A stretch of 64,000 nucleotides of DNA, taken from the NCBI RefSeq assembly GCF_002093625.1, contig NZ_MRWD01000015.1, forward strand, positions 1 to 64,000, given 5' to 3'. This document shows positions 45,756 through 54,218 of this stretch, one piece after another. Numbering within the stretch: the first letter of the stretch is position 1; every line of letters starts with the position of its first letter. The position numbers were made by a program, and so were the translations under genes. The stretch comes from Rouxiella silvae. GTDB lineage: Bacteria > Pseudomonadota > Gammaproteobacteria > Enterobacterales > Enterobacteriaceae. The notes under the pieces are model-generated. The model did not search any database. It was not told where the DNA came from and worked only from the letters and a program-made list of their open reading frames with translations.

Positions 45756-46630
45756 TTCAGCGAACTCCAGACAAACATGCGACGGTTGGCCGCTTTAAAC
45801 AGGAAATCTGACAACAAACCAATGCAGCCGATGACGATAATGCCGAAAATCATCTGTCCGGTATTGAGCATCGCCTGACTGTCGACAATCATGTGTCCGA
45901 TACCGCTGGAAGAGCCAATTAGCTCGGCGACGATGACATAAGTCCAGGCCCAACCGAGTACTAAACGCAGCAACTCGGCCACTTCAGGTGCCGCCCCGGG
46001 AATAATTACCCGACGCACTACGCTGCGGTTGGTCGCACCTAAGGTATACGCAGCCTCGACCAAATCACGACGCGCCGCGCCCACGGTCACCGCCACCATC
46101 AGGGTTATCTGGAAAAACGAACCGATAAAAATCACCAGAATCTTTTGCATCTCGCCGATACCGGCCCACAGGATCAGCAAAGGCACAAACGCCGACGCGG
46201 GCAGATAGCGACAAAATGAGACAAATGGCTCGAAAAAGGCCTCGATAAGCTTATAAGATCCCATCAAAATACCCAGCGGTACGGCAATAATAGAGGCTAA
46301 TACAAAGCCCCCCAACACGCGCATCACTGTCATACCAATGTCGTTAGCAAAATTGAACTGGGTGAACAGCAGCCAGCCTTCCTCCAGCATGCTGGCCGGA
46401 TTGGCCAGAAAAGTCGGAGACACCGCGCCGGTAAAGGTCACCAGCGCCCAGGCGGCAAAAAACACCACAAAGAAACAAAAGCCAAGAAACCAGCGCTGAC
46501 GCGCAGCAACCGGTCGCAGCGGAACCATCATCGGGTTGTGCCAGACCTTTTTGCTCGCCGGCAACGGTGCCGGCTCGCGTTGGACGGACTCTGAGCGGTT
46601 CGGCGCGACGTCAGTAACAGAACGTTGCAT
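45752..46630 (-). CDS. ABC transporter permease of the hut cluster, NitT/TauT type
   Basis: Inner-membrane permease of 292 residues. It has a polar N-terminal tail of about 50 residues, then hydrophobic helices and the ATPase-contact loop DLVEAAYTLGATNRSVVRRVIIPGAAPE. I set the start at ATG 46630, because AAGGAG lies 6 bases upstream; a GTG at 46654 extends the frame but overlaps the binding-protein stop and includes that ribosome-binding site. Confidence 0.88.
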   Translation of the reverse strand: MQRSVTDVAPNRSESVQREPAPLPASKKVWHNPMMVPLRPVAARQRWFLGFCFFVVFFAAWALVTFTGAVSPTFLANPASMLEEGWLLFTQFNFANDIGMTVMRVLGGFVLASIIAVPLGILMGSYKLIEAFFEPFVSFCRYLPASAFVPLLILWAGIGEMQKILVIFIGSFFQITLMVAVTVGAARRDLVEAAYTLGATNRSVVRRVIIPGAAPEVAELLRLVLGWAWTYVIVAELIGSSSGIGHMIVDSQAMLNTGQMIFGIIVIGCIGLLSDFLFKAANRRMFVWSSLK

Positions 46631-46653
46631 TACCCTCTCCTTCTTGTTGATCA

Positions 46654-47652
46654 CTATTTCGCGACCGTGGCGTTATTCACGAACTGCGGGTCAAACAAGG
46701 TGCTGATGTCCGGCGTTTTACGCAAAATTTTCATCTGCGTCAGCAGCGTGGCCGCTTCTTTACTGAAACTGGTTATTTCGCCGCTGAAGAATTTTTTATT
46801 TTGGTCAAGGTCCTGCCAGCGCAAATAGCTCGACTCCTCGGCAAACTGCTTAGCGGTTTCTTTCACCGCTGCACCCATAATTTCATTCGACTTTTCAGGC
46901 TCTTTCTTGATCATATCCAGCGCTTCAAAATAGCTGTTGACCAGCGCCTGTGCGGCTTTTGGATTTTTTTCCAGGAAGGTTGGCGTACAGCCCAGCGTAT
47001 CCATCACCATTGGATATTCCAGGGTGGTAGCCAGAATTTTTCCCTTGTCAGGACTCTGGCGAATGCTCGACAGATAAGGCTCATAGGTCACGGCGGCGTC
47101 GTTCTGACCGGCGATAAAGGCGTGCGCAGCGGCGTCTGGGCCCAGCGTTGCCAGCTTGACGTCCTTCATAGACATGCCGTTTTTATCAAGTATCCACGCC
47201 AGCAGGAAGTAGGAAGAAGTGCCAGGCGCGTCAACGCCAATGGTTTTGCCTTTAAGGTCGCTAATTTTATTAATACCCTGACGCGTGGCAATGCCGTCTG
47301 CGCCATAAGACTTATCAAGCTGCACAATCTGCTTGATCGGCACGCCGGCGGCGTTCCAGGTCAAATAGGTTTCTACGGTAGTGGCAGCGCACTGAAGCGA
47401 ACCGGAGGCAATTGCCAGGTGACGAGACTGCTGTGGCACCATTTTAAGGGTGACGTCCAGACCATTTTTCTTGAAGATCCCGGCCTTATCGGCCAGCGTA
47501 AGAGGGGCAAAACCTGTCCAACCAGAAATACCAATCGCCACCGGCGTATCCGCCGCGTGTGCAGCACCGGCGCTGGCGCAGCCGAAGGTCACGGCCAAAC
47601 TCAATAAGGTAAAGGATTTTTTCAGTCCGGCTTTGGAAAACTTTTTGCTCAT
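46654..47652 (-). CDS. ABC transporter substrate-binding protein of the hut cluster
   Basis: 332-residue periplasmic binding protein of the NMT1/TauA type. Signal peptide about residues 1-33 (KKSFTLLSLAVTFGCASAGAAHA); the mature part begins TPVAIGISGWTGFAPLTLADKAGIFKKNGLDV. First gene of the importer transcript, with a perfect HutC-type palindrome about 75 bases upstream. Its ligand is inferred, from position and shared operator, to be histidine or urocanate. Confidence 0.9.
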   Translation of the reverse strand: MSKKFSKAGLKKSFTLLSLAVTFGCASAGAAHAADTPVAIGISGWTGFAPLTLADKAGIFKKNGLDVTLKMVPQQSRHLAIASGSLQCAATTVETYLTWNAAGVPIKQIVQLDKSYGADGIATRQGINKISDLKGKTIGVDAPGTSSYFLLAWILDKNGMSMKDVKLATLGPDAAAHAFIAGQNDAAVTYEPYLSSIRQSPDKGKILATTLEYPMVMDTLGCTPTFLEKNPKAAQALVNSYFEALDMIKKEPEKSNEIMGAAVKETAKQFAEESSYLRWQDLDQNKKFFSGEITSFSKEAATLLTQMKILRKTPDISTLFDPQFVNNATVAK

Positions 47653-47725
47653 TTGCCACTCCTGTCGAAAGTACCTGTCTTAAATTAAATGGCTCTTTGA
47701 GTCATGAGCCGAGCCTCTGTCTAGT

Positions 47726-47739
47726 CTTGTCTATACAAG
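47726..47739. promoter_or_regulatory. Perfect HutC-type palindromic operator
   Basis: CTTGTCTATACAAG: CTTGT and ACAAG are inverted around CTAT. This is the best copy of four in the hut region and lies in the promoter region of the importer genes. Confidence 0.8.
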
Positions 47740-47938
47740 TTAGCAAGTAGATTAGGCAAAGTTTATGCCAGTTATTAATTGATGCCTTAACTCGTGCCAG
47801 GAACTTAAAAATCCGCGCTCTGCCGCCACTATTGATATCAGAGTGCATAACCAAATCGTGACCGAAGAAATGTTGTCCACCGCGACGGTGCAATCCGGTG
47901 TGCACCGCGCGCTATTTTGGCGCACTGCATTTGGTTCA

Positions 47939-47963
47939 CCGCAGTAAATCGGGTTTACTGCGG
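47939..47963 (-). terminator. Hairpin at the end of hutD
   Basis: CCGCAGTAAA (47939-47948) is perfectly inverted as TTTACTGCGG (47954-47963) with a 5-base loop. It spans the hutD stop codon. No T-run follows on the minus strand, so it may be an mRNA-stabilising or Rho-assisted end rather than a simple terminator. Confidence 0.55.
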
Positions 47964-48551
47964 TAAAATTGCCGCCCAAAGCAGTTGGCTGTCAGCACAT
48001 TGGGCAGTCAGTAGCAGTTCAAGGGTCACATCCTGAGCGTTCGTCCACACTACGCCTTGTCCGGTGGTAAGGGCTTTCTCACCTTGCAGTAGCCACTCAC
48101 CTTTGAGCACCAACAGCACGCCACCCATTAGCAATGGCGCACAAAAATCTTCAGTTTTTGCCGAGACCACCGAACGACAGGTGCCCCGACGGGTCATGAT
48201 GTTAAAATCGGTGGTCACGCCGCCGGTCAGGCGTGACATCAGCGCCACGTCGCCGGAAAAGGCGAAAGGCTCGGCTGGGGTCGTCAACTGTTTATCGACC
48301 ACACCTTCGGCAAACAGATGCACGCCCTCGCCAGTTAACAACGTAATTGAGCGATCGATACCGGGAAACGCCGAGAACGGGCCATCCTGCGCGATGGTCG
48401 CAATGCTGGCGCGCCAGTTAAAGTCGCTGGCGTCCTGCGGTGTGCTGATTATTTCCCGCGTTTCGCCGCCGCCGTTGCGCCACGGGGTGACCGGCAGACT
48501 CTGAACGGTAAAAAATGTCAGGCTATCGTGAAGAGATGACACTGGGCTCAT
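47955..48551 (-). CDS. hutD: HutD-family protein
   Basis: 198-residue cupin-fold HutD protein. The family hallmark is the N-terminal TPWRNGGGETREI, where family members bind a small ligand such as formylglutamate; in Pseudomonas HutD is thought to set an upper limit on hut expression. Cytoplasmic, no signal peptide. It follows hutF by 8 bases, so the two are cotranscribed from the operator at 50019. Confidence 0.92.
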   Translation of the reverse strand: MSPVSSLHDSLTFFTVQSLPVTPWRNGGGETREIISTPQDASDFNWRASIATIAQDGPFSAFPGIDRSITLLTGEGVHLFAEGVVDKQLTTPAEPFAFSGDVALMSRLTGGVTTDFNIMTRRGTCRSVVSAKTEDFCAPLLMGGVLLVLKGEWLLQGEKALTTGQGVVWTNAQDVTLELLLTAQCADSQLLWAAILPQ

Positions 48552-48559
48552 ACCGACTC

Positions 48560-49927
48560 CTAGTTCTGAGCGAGAAGCTTAAGCAAAGCAAGGAAATCTG
48601 CCGCCGCTTCCGCCTGTTGCGGATGGCGTCCATCAATAATTTTAGCCTCTCCAGCAACCCACACGTCTCTAATTTGTGAGACATCACCGGCAAAAATAAA
48701 GCGATTCAGCAGCTGTGCGTCGTCTGCGGCCGCCAGATAAGGACTGTCGTTATCGAGCACCAGCCAGTCTGCACGATAGCCTTTCTCAAGCTTGCCAATT
48801 GCCGTCCCGCAGGCCTGAGCGCCGCCCGCCAGCGCCTGACTGTAGAGCACGTCGCCAACGGAGGCATTATTAGCTGTAGTCAGTCGATTACGGCGGGTAT
48901 CGCGCAGCCGCTGACCGTATTCAAACCAGCGCAGCTCTTCAATTACACTAAGCGAAACGTGGCTGTCAGTACCGATTCCCCAGCGGCCAGCGTGGGCGAG
49001 ATAATCAACCCCTGGGAAAATGCCGTCACCCAGATTGGCCTCTGTGGTGGGGCACAGTCCCGCCACTGCACCGCTACTCGCCAGCTGTTTAAGTTCGAAT
49101 GCGTCAGGATGCGTCGCGTGTATCAGGCACCAGCGCGCATCAATCTCGAGATTATCGAACAACCATGCAATAGGCCTTTGTCCACTCCAGGCCAGTGAGT
49201 CATTGACCTCTTTCACCTGCTCGGAAATGTGAATATGCACCGGCAGCTTCGCATCGCTTGCGCCGAGTACCTGCTGCATTTGCTCCAGCGAAACGGCACG
49301 CAGCGAGTGGAAGCACAAGCCCTGATTTTGGGTCGTTTTATGGGCAATCTGTTTGGCGATAATCTGCTGCTGGATTAAATAGCTTTCGGCGTCTTGAATG
49401 AATCGACGCTGGCCGTGCTGAGGCGCTTGGGCACCAAAACCGGCATAGCTGTAAAGCACTGGCAACATAGTAAGACCAATACCCGCCTGCTCGGCGGCAT
49501 GGCTAAGATGTGCCGTCATTTCACCGCGGTCAGCATAGGCTTTACCTTCGGTATCGTGATGCAGATAGTGGAATTCTGCGACTTGGGTGTAACCGCCCTT
49601 CAACATCTCGATATACAGCTGGCGAGCAATGACGCCAACCTGCTGTGGCGTTAAACGACCAACCATGCGGTACATCAGCTCGCGCCAGGTCCAGAAACTG
49701 TCCTGCGGATCGCCGGCAACCTCAGCAAGCCCGGCCATCACGCGCTGAAAGGCGTGCGAATGAAGGTTTGGCATGCCTGGAATAACCGAACCTTTCAACC
49801 GCGTACAGCCTTCATCGCTGGCGTCGGCTACGACTTCATTGATATAGCCCGTGGTGTTAACATCAAAGCGGACGTTGTGTGCCCAGCCGCTGGGTAATAG
49901 CGCGCGAGAGGCAAAATATGCAGGCAT
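48560..49927 (-). CDS. hutF: Formimidoylglutamate deiminase
   Basis: Amidohydrolase that converts N-formimidoyl-L-glutamate to N-formyl-L-glutamate and ammonia, the fourth step of the five-step hut route. The metal site HxH is in GMPNLHSHAFQR, with later HIHISEQ, LIHATH and GIGTDSHVSLS providing the other ligands and catalytic residues. 455 residues, as in Pseudomonas HutF. Divergent from hutC across an operator. Its presence with an N-formylglutamate deformylase (hutG) shows the Pseudomonas-type pathway rather than direct formiminoglutamase. Confidence 0.94.
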   Translation of the reverse strand: MPAYFASRALLPSGWAHNVRFDVNTTGYINEVVADASDEGCTRLKGSVIPGMPNLHSHAFQRVMAGLAEVAGDPQDSFWTWRELMYRMVGRLTPQQVGVIARQLYIEMLKGGYTQVAEFHYLHHDTEGKAYADRGEMTAHLSHAAEQAGIGLTMLPVLYSYAGFGAQAPQHGQRRFIQDAESYLIQQQIIAKQIAHKTTQNQGLCFHSLRAVSLEQMQQVLGASDAKLPVHIHISEQVKEVNDSLAWSGQRPIAWLFDNLEIDARWCLIHATHPDAFELKQLASSGAVAGLCPTTEANLGDGIFPGVDYLAHAGRWGIGTDSHVSLSVIEELRWFEYGQRLRDTRRNRLTTANNASVGDVLYSQALAGGAQACGTAIGKLEKGYRADWLVLDNDSPYLAAADDAQLLNRFIFAGDVSQIRDVWVAGEAKIIDGRHPQQAEAAADFLALLKLLAQN

Positions 49928-50018
49928 AGCTGTGGTCCTGATTAGGTTGAAGTTCCTGATTGATTAAAAAACGGCAAAATAGACATTTTGATCCAACTTT
50001 TGAGACTTTATTCACCAA

Positions 50019-50032
50019 CTTGTCTATACATA
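50019..50032. promoter_or_regulatory. HutC operator-like site between hutF and hutC
   Basis: CTTGTCTATACATA matches 12 of 14 bases of the palindrome at 47726. Its position between divergent hutFD and hutC predicts repression of hutFD and autoregulation of hutC. Confidence 0.7.
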
Positions 50033-50108
50033 TACATACGCCACGGAGAACTGTAAACTCTCGATGTCGCATTTTTTTAAAATAAAGTTAATAAGTGAGG
50101 TGAGTGGC

Positions 50109-50894
50109 ATGTCAGACCAACCGTTGTCCGAACAACAGGTGGTGTCACAACAAATCTTGTCGCAGCTGTCTGCGGCGATAAGCGATACCCCGGCCCCGAT
50201 TTATCAGCGCGTTAAACAGGCGATAATCGGTCAAATTCGCGCGGGCGTATGGCAACCTCACCAACGCGTGCCTTCAGAGAGCGAACTGGTTAACGAACTC
50301 AGCGTCAGCAGAATGACCATCAACCGCGCACTGCGCGAGCTGACCAGTGAGGGGTTTTTAATTCGCATGCAGGGCGTTGGCACCTTTGTGGCCGAGGCAA
50401 AAGCCTATACGCCGATGCTCGAAGTGCATAATATCGCTGATGAAATTGCCGAACGTGGCCACCGACATAGCAGTAAAATACTGGTATGCGAAGCCCGCCC
50501 TGCTGATGCGGAACAGGCGTTGCAGCTCGGCATCGCGCGCGGCGAACAGATGTTCTATTCGCAAATTGTGCACTTTGAGAATGATATTCCCGTGCAGATT
50601 GAAGACCGTTTTGTGAACCCTAAAACGGCGCCAGACTATTTGCAGCAGGTTTACAGCAATAAAACGCCCTACGATTATTTAATGAAAGTTGCGCCGCTCA
50701 CCTCGGGCGAGCATCGGGTAGAAGCGGTAAGCGCCAGCGCCTCCCAAAGTTCACATTTGCAGTTGAAAGAGCATGAGCCGTGCCTGCTTATCCACCGCCG
50801 CACCTGGAGTGGCAATCAGGTGGTCACCTCAGCGCGGCTACTCTATCCCGGCTCGCGTTACCAGCTTTTTGGCCGCTTCACCAGCCATGGTTAA
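50109..50894 (+). CDS. hutC: Histidine utilisation repressor HutC (GntR family)
   Basis: 261-residue GntR/HutC regulator. The N-terminal winged helix (about 35-100) reads PIYQRVKQAIIGQIRAGVWQPHQRVPSESELVNELSVSRMTINRALRELTSEGFL, followed by a UTRA ligand-binding domain that in this family senses urocanate. I chose ATG 50109 (GAGG at 8 bases); a frame from 50064 lacks a ribosome-binding site. Four palindromes of one type in the neighbouring promoters are its probable operators. Confidence 0.94.
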   Translation: MSDQPLSEQQVVSQQILSQLSAAISDTPAPIYQRVKQAIIGQIRAGVWQPHQRVPSESELVNELSVSRMTINRALRELTSEGFLIRMQGVGTFVAEAKAYTPMLEVHNIADEIAERGHRHSSKILVCEARPADAEQALQLGIARGEQMFYSQIVHFENDIPVQIEDRFVNPKTAPDYLQQVYSNKTPYDYLMKVAPLTSGEHRVEAVSASASQSSHLQLKEHEPCLLIHRRTWSGNQVVTSARLLYPGSRYQLFGRFTSHG

Positions 50895-50977
50895 ATTAGT
50901 GCTTCACGGTAAGTTATAAGTAAAAGCTATTGCTGCCGTGCTTGCCGCCTGATGTTTTATGCGCTAGCTTGTCTTTG

Positions 50978-50991
50978 GTTGTCTATACAAG
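50978..50991. promoter_or_regulatory. HutC operator-like site before hutI
   Basis: GTTGTCTATACAAG matches 13 of 14 bases of the palindrome at 47726. An extra half site CTTGTC lies at 50968. It is about 25 bases before hutI, so hutIG has its own HutC-controlled promoter. Confidence 0.75.
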
Positions 50992-51015
50992 ATACGTTTT
51001 TGTCAGGAGAGTCTC

Positions 51016-52266
51016 ATGGCGGCACCCTTGCATTCCGAGTCCTCATTCGAGGGAAAAATTCACTGCGACAGTCTGTGGTTTGGTGCGGATTTAGTGACCC
51101 TGCGCGACGGGCGCTACAACATCATTGAAAACGGCGCAATGGCCGTAAAAGACGGTAAAATTCTGTGGATTGGGCCGCTCAGCGAATGCCCTGACTTCTC
51201 AACAGGGCAGCGCACTGACTTTGGCGGTGGCATCGTCACCCCCGGTTTTATTGACTGCCATACTCATCTGGTGTTTGGGGGCGACCGCAGCGCGGAATTC
51301 GAGCAGCGCCTCAACGGCGTGAGCTATGCCGACATTGCTGCTCAGGGCGGCGGTATTCTCTCCACGGTAAACGCCACCCGCAGCGCTACCCACCAACAAC
51401 TTCTTGAACAAGCTGAATTCCGCCTGCGTCCGCTGCTGGCAGAAGGCGTGACCTGCATCGAAATTAAATCAGGCTATGGGCTTAGCGAAGAGAGCGAGCT
51501 AAAAATGCTGCGGGTGATCCGCCAGCTCGGCGCCACACAGCCGGTTGAAGTCACGTCAACCTGCCTGGCCGCGCACGCGGTTCCGCCTGAGTACAAAGGC
51601 AAAGCCGATGATTATATTGACCTGATTTGTGAAAGCCTGCTACCGAAGGTCGTGGAAGAAGGTCTGGCCGATGCGGTAGACGCCTTTTGCGAGCACCTGG
51701 CCTTTTCACCCGATCAGGTGGAGCGCGTATTTAACAAAGCGACGGCTCTCGGACTGCCGGTGAAACTGCATGCCGAACAGCTCTCCTCTTTGCACGGCAG
51801 CACACTGGCGGCTCGCCATCACGCGCTTTCTGCCGATCATCTTGAATACGCTACCGAAACAGACGCTCAGGCGATGGCTGCCAGTGGCACCGTCGCCGTA
51901 CTGCTGCCTGGCGCATTTTATCTGCTGCGCGAAACCCAGTGTCCGCCGGTGGAACTGTTCCGTCGCTACGGCGTACCGATGGCGCTGGCCAGCGATGCAA
52001 ATCCGGGCACCTCTCCGGCGCTGTCACTGCGCCTGATGCTCAATATGGCCTGCACGCTGTTTCGCATGACGCCCGAAGAAGCACTGGCGGGCATTACCTG
52101 CTACGGCGCTAAAGCGTTAGGGTTGCAGGACACGCACGGCACCTTAGAGGCTAACAAGGTTGCAGACTTTGTGCACTGGCCGTTGGCGCGTCCGGCAGAA
52201 CTGGTTTATTGGTTGGGTGGACAACTGCCCTGCACCGTTGTTTATCGAGGAGAAATTCGTTTATGA
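51016..52266 (+). CDS. hutI: Imidazolonepropionase
   Basis: Third hut enzyme: hydrolyses 4-imidazolone-5-propionate to N-formimidoyl-L-glutamate. Metal-dependent amidohydrolase; the HxH ligand pair is in [14 protein letters not shown], with [17 protein letters not shown] and [10 protein letters not shown] giving the remaining His/Asp positions. 416 residues, typical. The stop overlaps the hutG ATG (ATGA), so the two are translationally coupled. AGGAG lies upstream of the ATG. Confidence 0.96.
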   Translation: MAAPLHSESSFEGKIHCDSLWFGADLVTLRDGRYNIIENGAMAVKDGKILWIGPLSECPDFSTGQRTDFGGGIVTPGFIDCHTHLVFGGDRSAEFEQRLNGVSYADIAAQGGGILSTVNATRSATHQQLLEQAEFRLRPLLAEGVTCIEIKSGYGLSEESELKMLRVIRQLGATQPVEVTSTCLAAHAVPPEYKGKADDYIDLICESLLPKVVEEGLADAVDAFCEHLAFSPDQVERVFNKATALGLPVKLHAEQLSSLHGSTLAARHHALSADHLEYATETDAQAMAASGTVAVLLPGAFYLLRETQCPPVELFRRYGVPMALASDANPGTSPALSLRLMLNMACTLFRMTPEEALAGITCYGAKALGLQDTHGTLEANKVADFVHWPLARPAELVYWLGGQLPCTVVYRGEIRL

Positions 52267-53069
52267 GTATTGCCAACCCGTTCCAGTTTATTCAGGGTAG
52301 CGCACCGCTGTTGATAAGCATTCCCCACGCCGGTACCCGCCTGACGCCGGACGTGGCCAGCGGCCTGAGCGACGACGCCCTGCCGCTTTCCGATACCGAT
52401 TGGCATATTCCCGAGCTTTATGATTTTGCCAAACAGCTGGGTGCCAGCATTATCATTGGCCAGTATTCGCGCTTTGTGATTGACCTAAACCGGCCGGCCG
52501 ATGACAAACCCCTCTACACCACGGCCACCACCGGGCTTTATCCCGATACGCTGTTCGACGGTCGCCCGACCTTTAAGGCAGGCCAGCAGCCAACGGATGC
52601 CGAGCGTCAGACTTATCTCGATGAAATTTGGCAGCCGTATCACCAGAAGATTCAGCAGGAGCTGGCCAGCATCAAACAGAAATTTGGTTATGCCATGCTG
52701 TTTGACGCCCACTCGATTGCCTCGGTTATTCCGCGCCTGTTCGACGGGCAGTTACCTGATTTAAATCTGGGAACTAACAGCGGTGAAAGTTGCGCAGCGG
52801 GACTGATTAGCGTGGTTGAGGCGTGCTGTGATGCGCAGAATCAGTTTACGCACGTGCTGAATGGGCGTTTTAAAGGCGGATACATTACCCGCGCCTATGG
52901 TCAGCCGGAGAATCATCAGCACGCCATTCAACTCGAGTTGGCACAGTGTAATTATATGGACGAGATTGAGCCTTATCCTTACGCACCGGCGAAGGCCGAG
53001 CAGCTACAGGCCGTACTCAAGCCGATGCTTAGCGGCATGCTGCACTGGGGCGAAAAGCAGTATGGTTGA
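52263..53069 (+). CDS. hutG: N-formylglutamate deformylase
   Basis: Last step of the five-step hut route: N-formyl-L-glutamate to glutamate and formate. 268 residues beginning [27 protein letters not shown], with [15 protein letters not shown] and [13 protein letters not shown], the pattern of the FGase (N-formylglutamate amidohydrolase) family and not of the arginase-like formiminoglutamase. Start set at ATG 52263, overlapping the hutI stop; the longer frame from 52209 lies within hutI. Confidence 0.94.
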   Translation: MSIANPFQFIQGSAPLLISIPHAGTRLTPDVASGLSDDALPLSDTDWHIPELYDFAKQLGASIIIGQYSRFVIDLNRPADDKPLYTTATTGLYPDTLFDGRPTFKAGQQPTDAERQTYLDEIWQPYHQKIQQELASIKQKFGYAMLFDAHSIASVIPRLFDGQLPDLNLGTNSGESCAAGLISVVEACCDAQNQFTHVLNGRFKGGYITRAYGQPENHQHAIQLELAQCNYMDEIEPYPYAPAKAEQLQAVLKPMLSGMLHWGEKQYG

Positions 53070-53106
53070 GTTTGTATGATCCGTTGACGACTTTCCCCCA
53101 CCCTAA

Positions 53107-53128
53107 CCCTCCCCATAAATGGGGAGGG
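53107..53128. repeat. Perfect 10-bp hairpin CCCTCCCCAT/ATGGGGAGGG
   Basis: The arms 53107-53116 and 53119-53128 are exact inverted repeats with a 2-base loop, preceded by CCCACCCTAA. This CCCTAACCCTCCCC pattern is a common intergenic repeat in gammaproteobacteria. It lies just after hutG and may help end that transcript. Confidence 0.65.
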
Positions 53129-53184
53129 GATCACCGCGAGCACCGTTAATTTTTGCAATTTAACTGATGGGGTCAGACACAGCC

Positions 53185-53222
53185 TTTAGCCCCTTCTCAC
53201 GCTTTTTTCAGCGGGGGAAGGC
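53185..53222 (-). repeat. Dispersed GC-rich intergenic repeat, copy 2
   Basis: The reverse complement of this element matches 15144-15181 closely: the GCCTTCCCCCGCTGAAAA part is identical and the second arm differs by a few bases. It lies between the convergent hutG and GntR genes. Confidence 0.75.
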
Positions 53223-53246
53223 GGAGCAAAAAACTCTGCCCCCTAC

Positions 53247-53933
53247 TTATTCATTAAACAGCCGGTCGTAGACGTGCTGTAGGTGCGACTGCATGGCTTT
53301 TTTCGCGCCAACCGGGTCGCGCGCCAGTATGGCGTCGGTAATTGCCTGATGATCGGCGTTCATCTGTAAAGGAAAATCAGTTTCTGCATAGTGCGATTCA
53401 AGGCGAACAAAGCGTGCCGACTCTCGTTTGTTCCACAAGTATTCCATCATGTCGCGCAAGACTTCGTTACCGGTCATCTCGCTAATCTGTAGATGAAAGC
53501 GCTTATCTTCCGCTAGAAAAACCCGATTATTGATGCTTAATTGGGTCAGTTCTCGATTAATTTCTGCCAACTTTTCACGCTGATCGTCAGTGCCGTTCAA
53601 CGCCGCAAGCTCGGCGGTGGTGCACTCATAAATTTGACGGGCTTTAATCAGCGACTGCAAACTGAACTCTTCTTCAACCGCACCGCTGTGCTGCGAAGGA
53701 AGAGGATTGCTGACGTAAACGCCGTTGCCGGTGCGGATCTCGACCCAGCCGGTTATCTCAAGGGCTATCAGTGCTTCGCGGATCGATGAACGACTGACCC
53801 CAAGCTGCTTAGCCAGGTCGCGCTCGGAGGGGATCATTTGGCCCGGCAGAAATTGGCCACCGTTAATATAGCCAATCAGTAAATTAGAAATTTGGCGGTA
53901 AAGTCTTTCTACTTTCAGCGTTGGTAATTCCAT
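53247..53933 (-). CDS. GntR/FadR-subfamily regulator, likely of hexuronate genes
   Basis: 228 residues. N-terminal winged helix (about 5-75: FLPGQMIPSERDLAKQLGVSRSSIREALIALEITGWVEIRTGNGVYV) followed by an all-helical FCD effector domain with conserved Arg/His/Asp positions. It resembles UxuR/ExuR, repressors that respond to hexuronates. It is divergent from the MFS carrier and uxuA across a 285-base gap, which is the probable operator region. Confidence 0.88.
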   Translation of the reverse strand: MELPTLKVERLYRQISNLLIGYINGGQFLPGQMIPSERDLAKQLGVSRSSIREALIALEITGWVEIRTGNGVYVSNPLPSQHSGAVEEEFSLQSLIKARQIYECTTAELAALNGTDDQREKLAEINRELTQLSINNRVFLAEDKRFHLQISEMTGNEVLRDMMEYLWNKRESARFVRLESHYAETDFPLQMNADHQAITDAILARDPVGAKKAMQSHLQHVYDRLFNE

Positions 53934-54218
53934 TTATTTCCCCGATTTAATGTCAGCTATCTGCCTGATTTACTTTTGACTTTCAGAACCGCATAGCCAC
54001 TCTCGCGCAATATTTATGACGCTATGATAGCGCCAAACGTCGCTGCGCGTCGCCTGTAGCCTATTGAAACGGAAGTTCAATATTGTCGCATTGATCACAT
54101 TAATTTGTTTAATACTGCTGAATTATACACAGGCCTGATGGCCTGACCAGCAGACGATTGGGCCAGCAGGCATCTCTTTTACCGCCTCTACGATAAAAAA
54201 CATAAATAAGGACAGGCT

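Noticed and set aside
46801-47607. A 268-codon plus-strand frame
   Set aside because: Antisense to the hut binding protein; high GC third positions on one strand create such frames.
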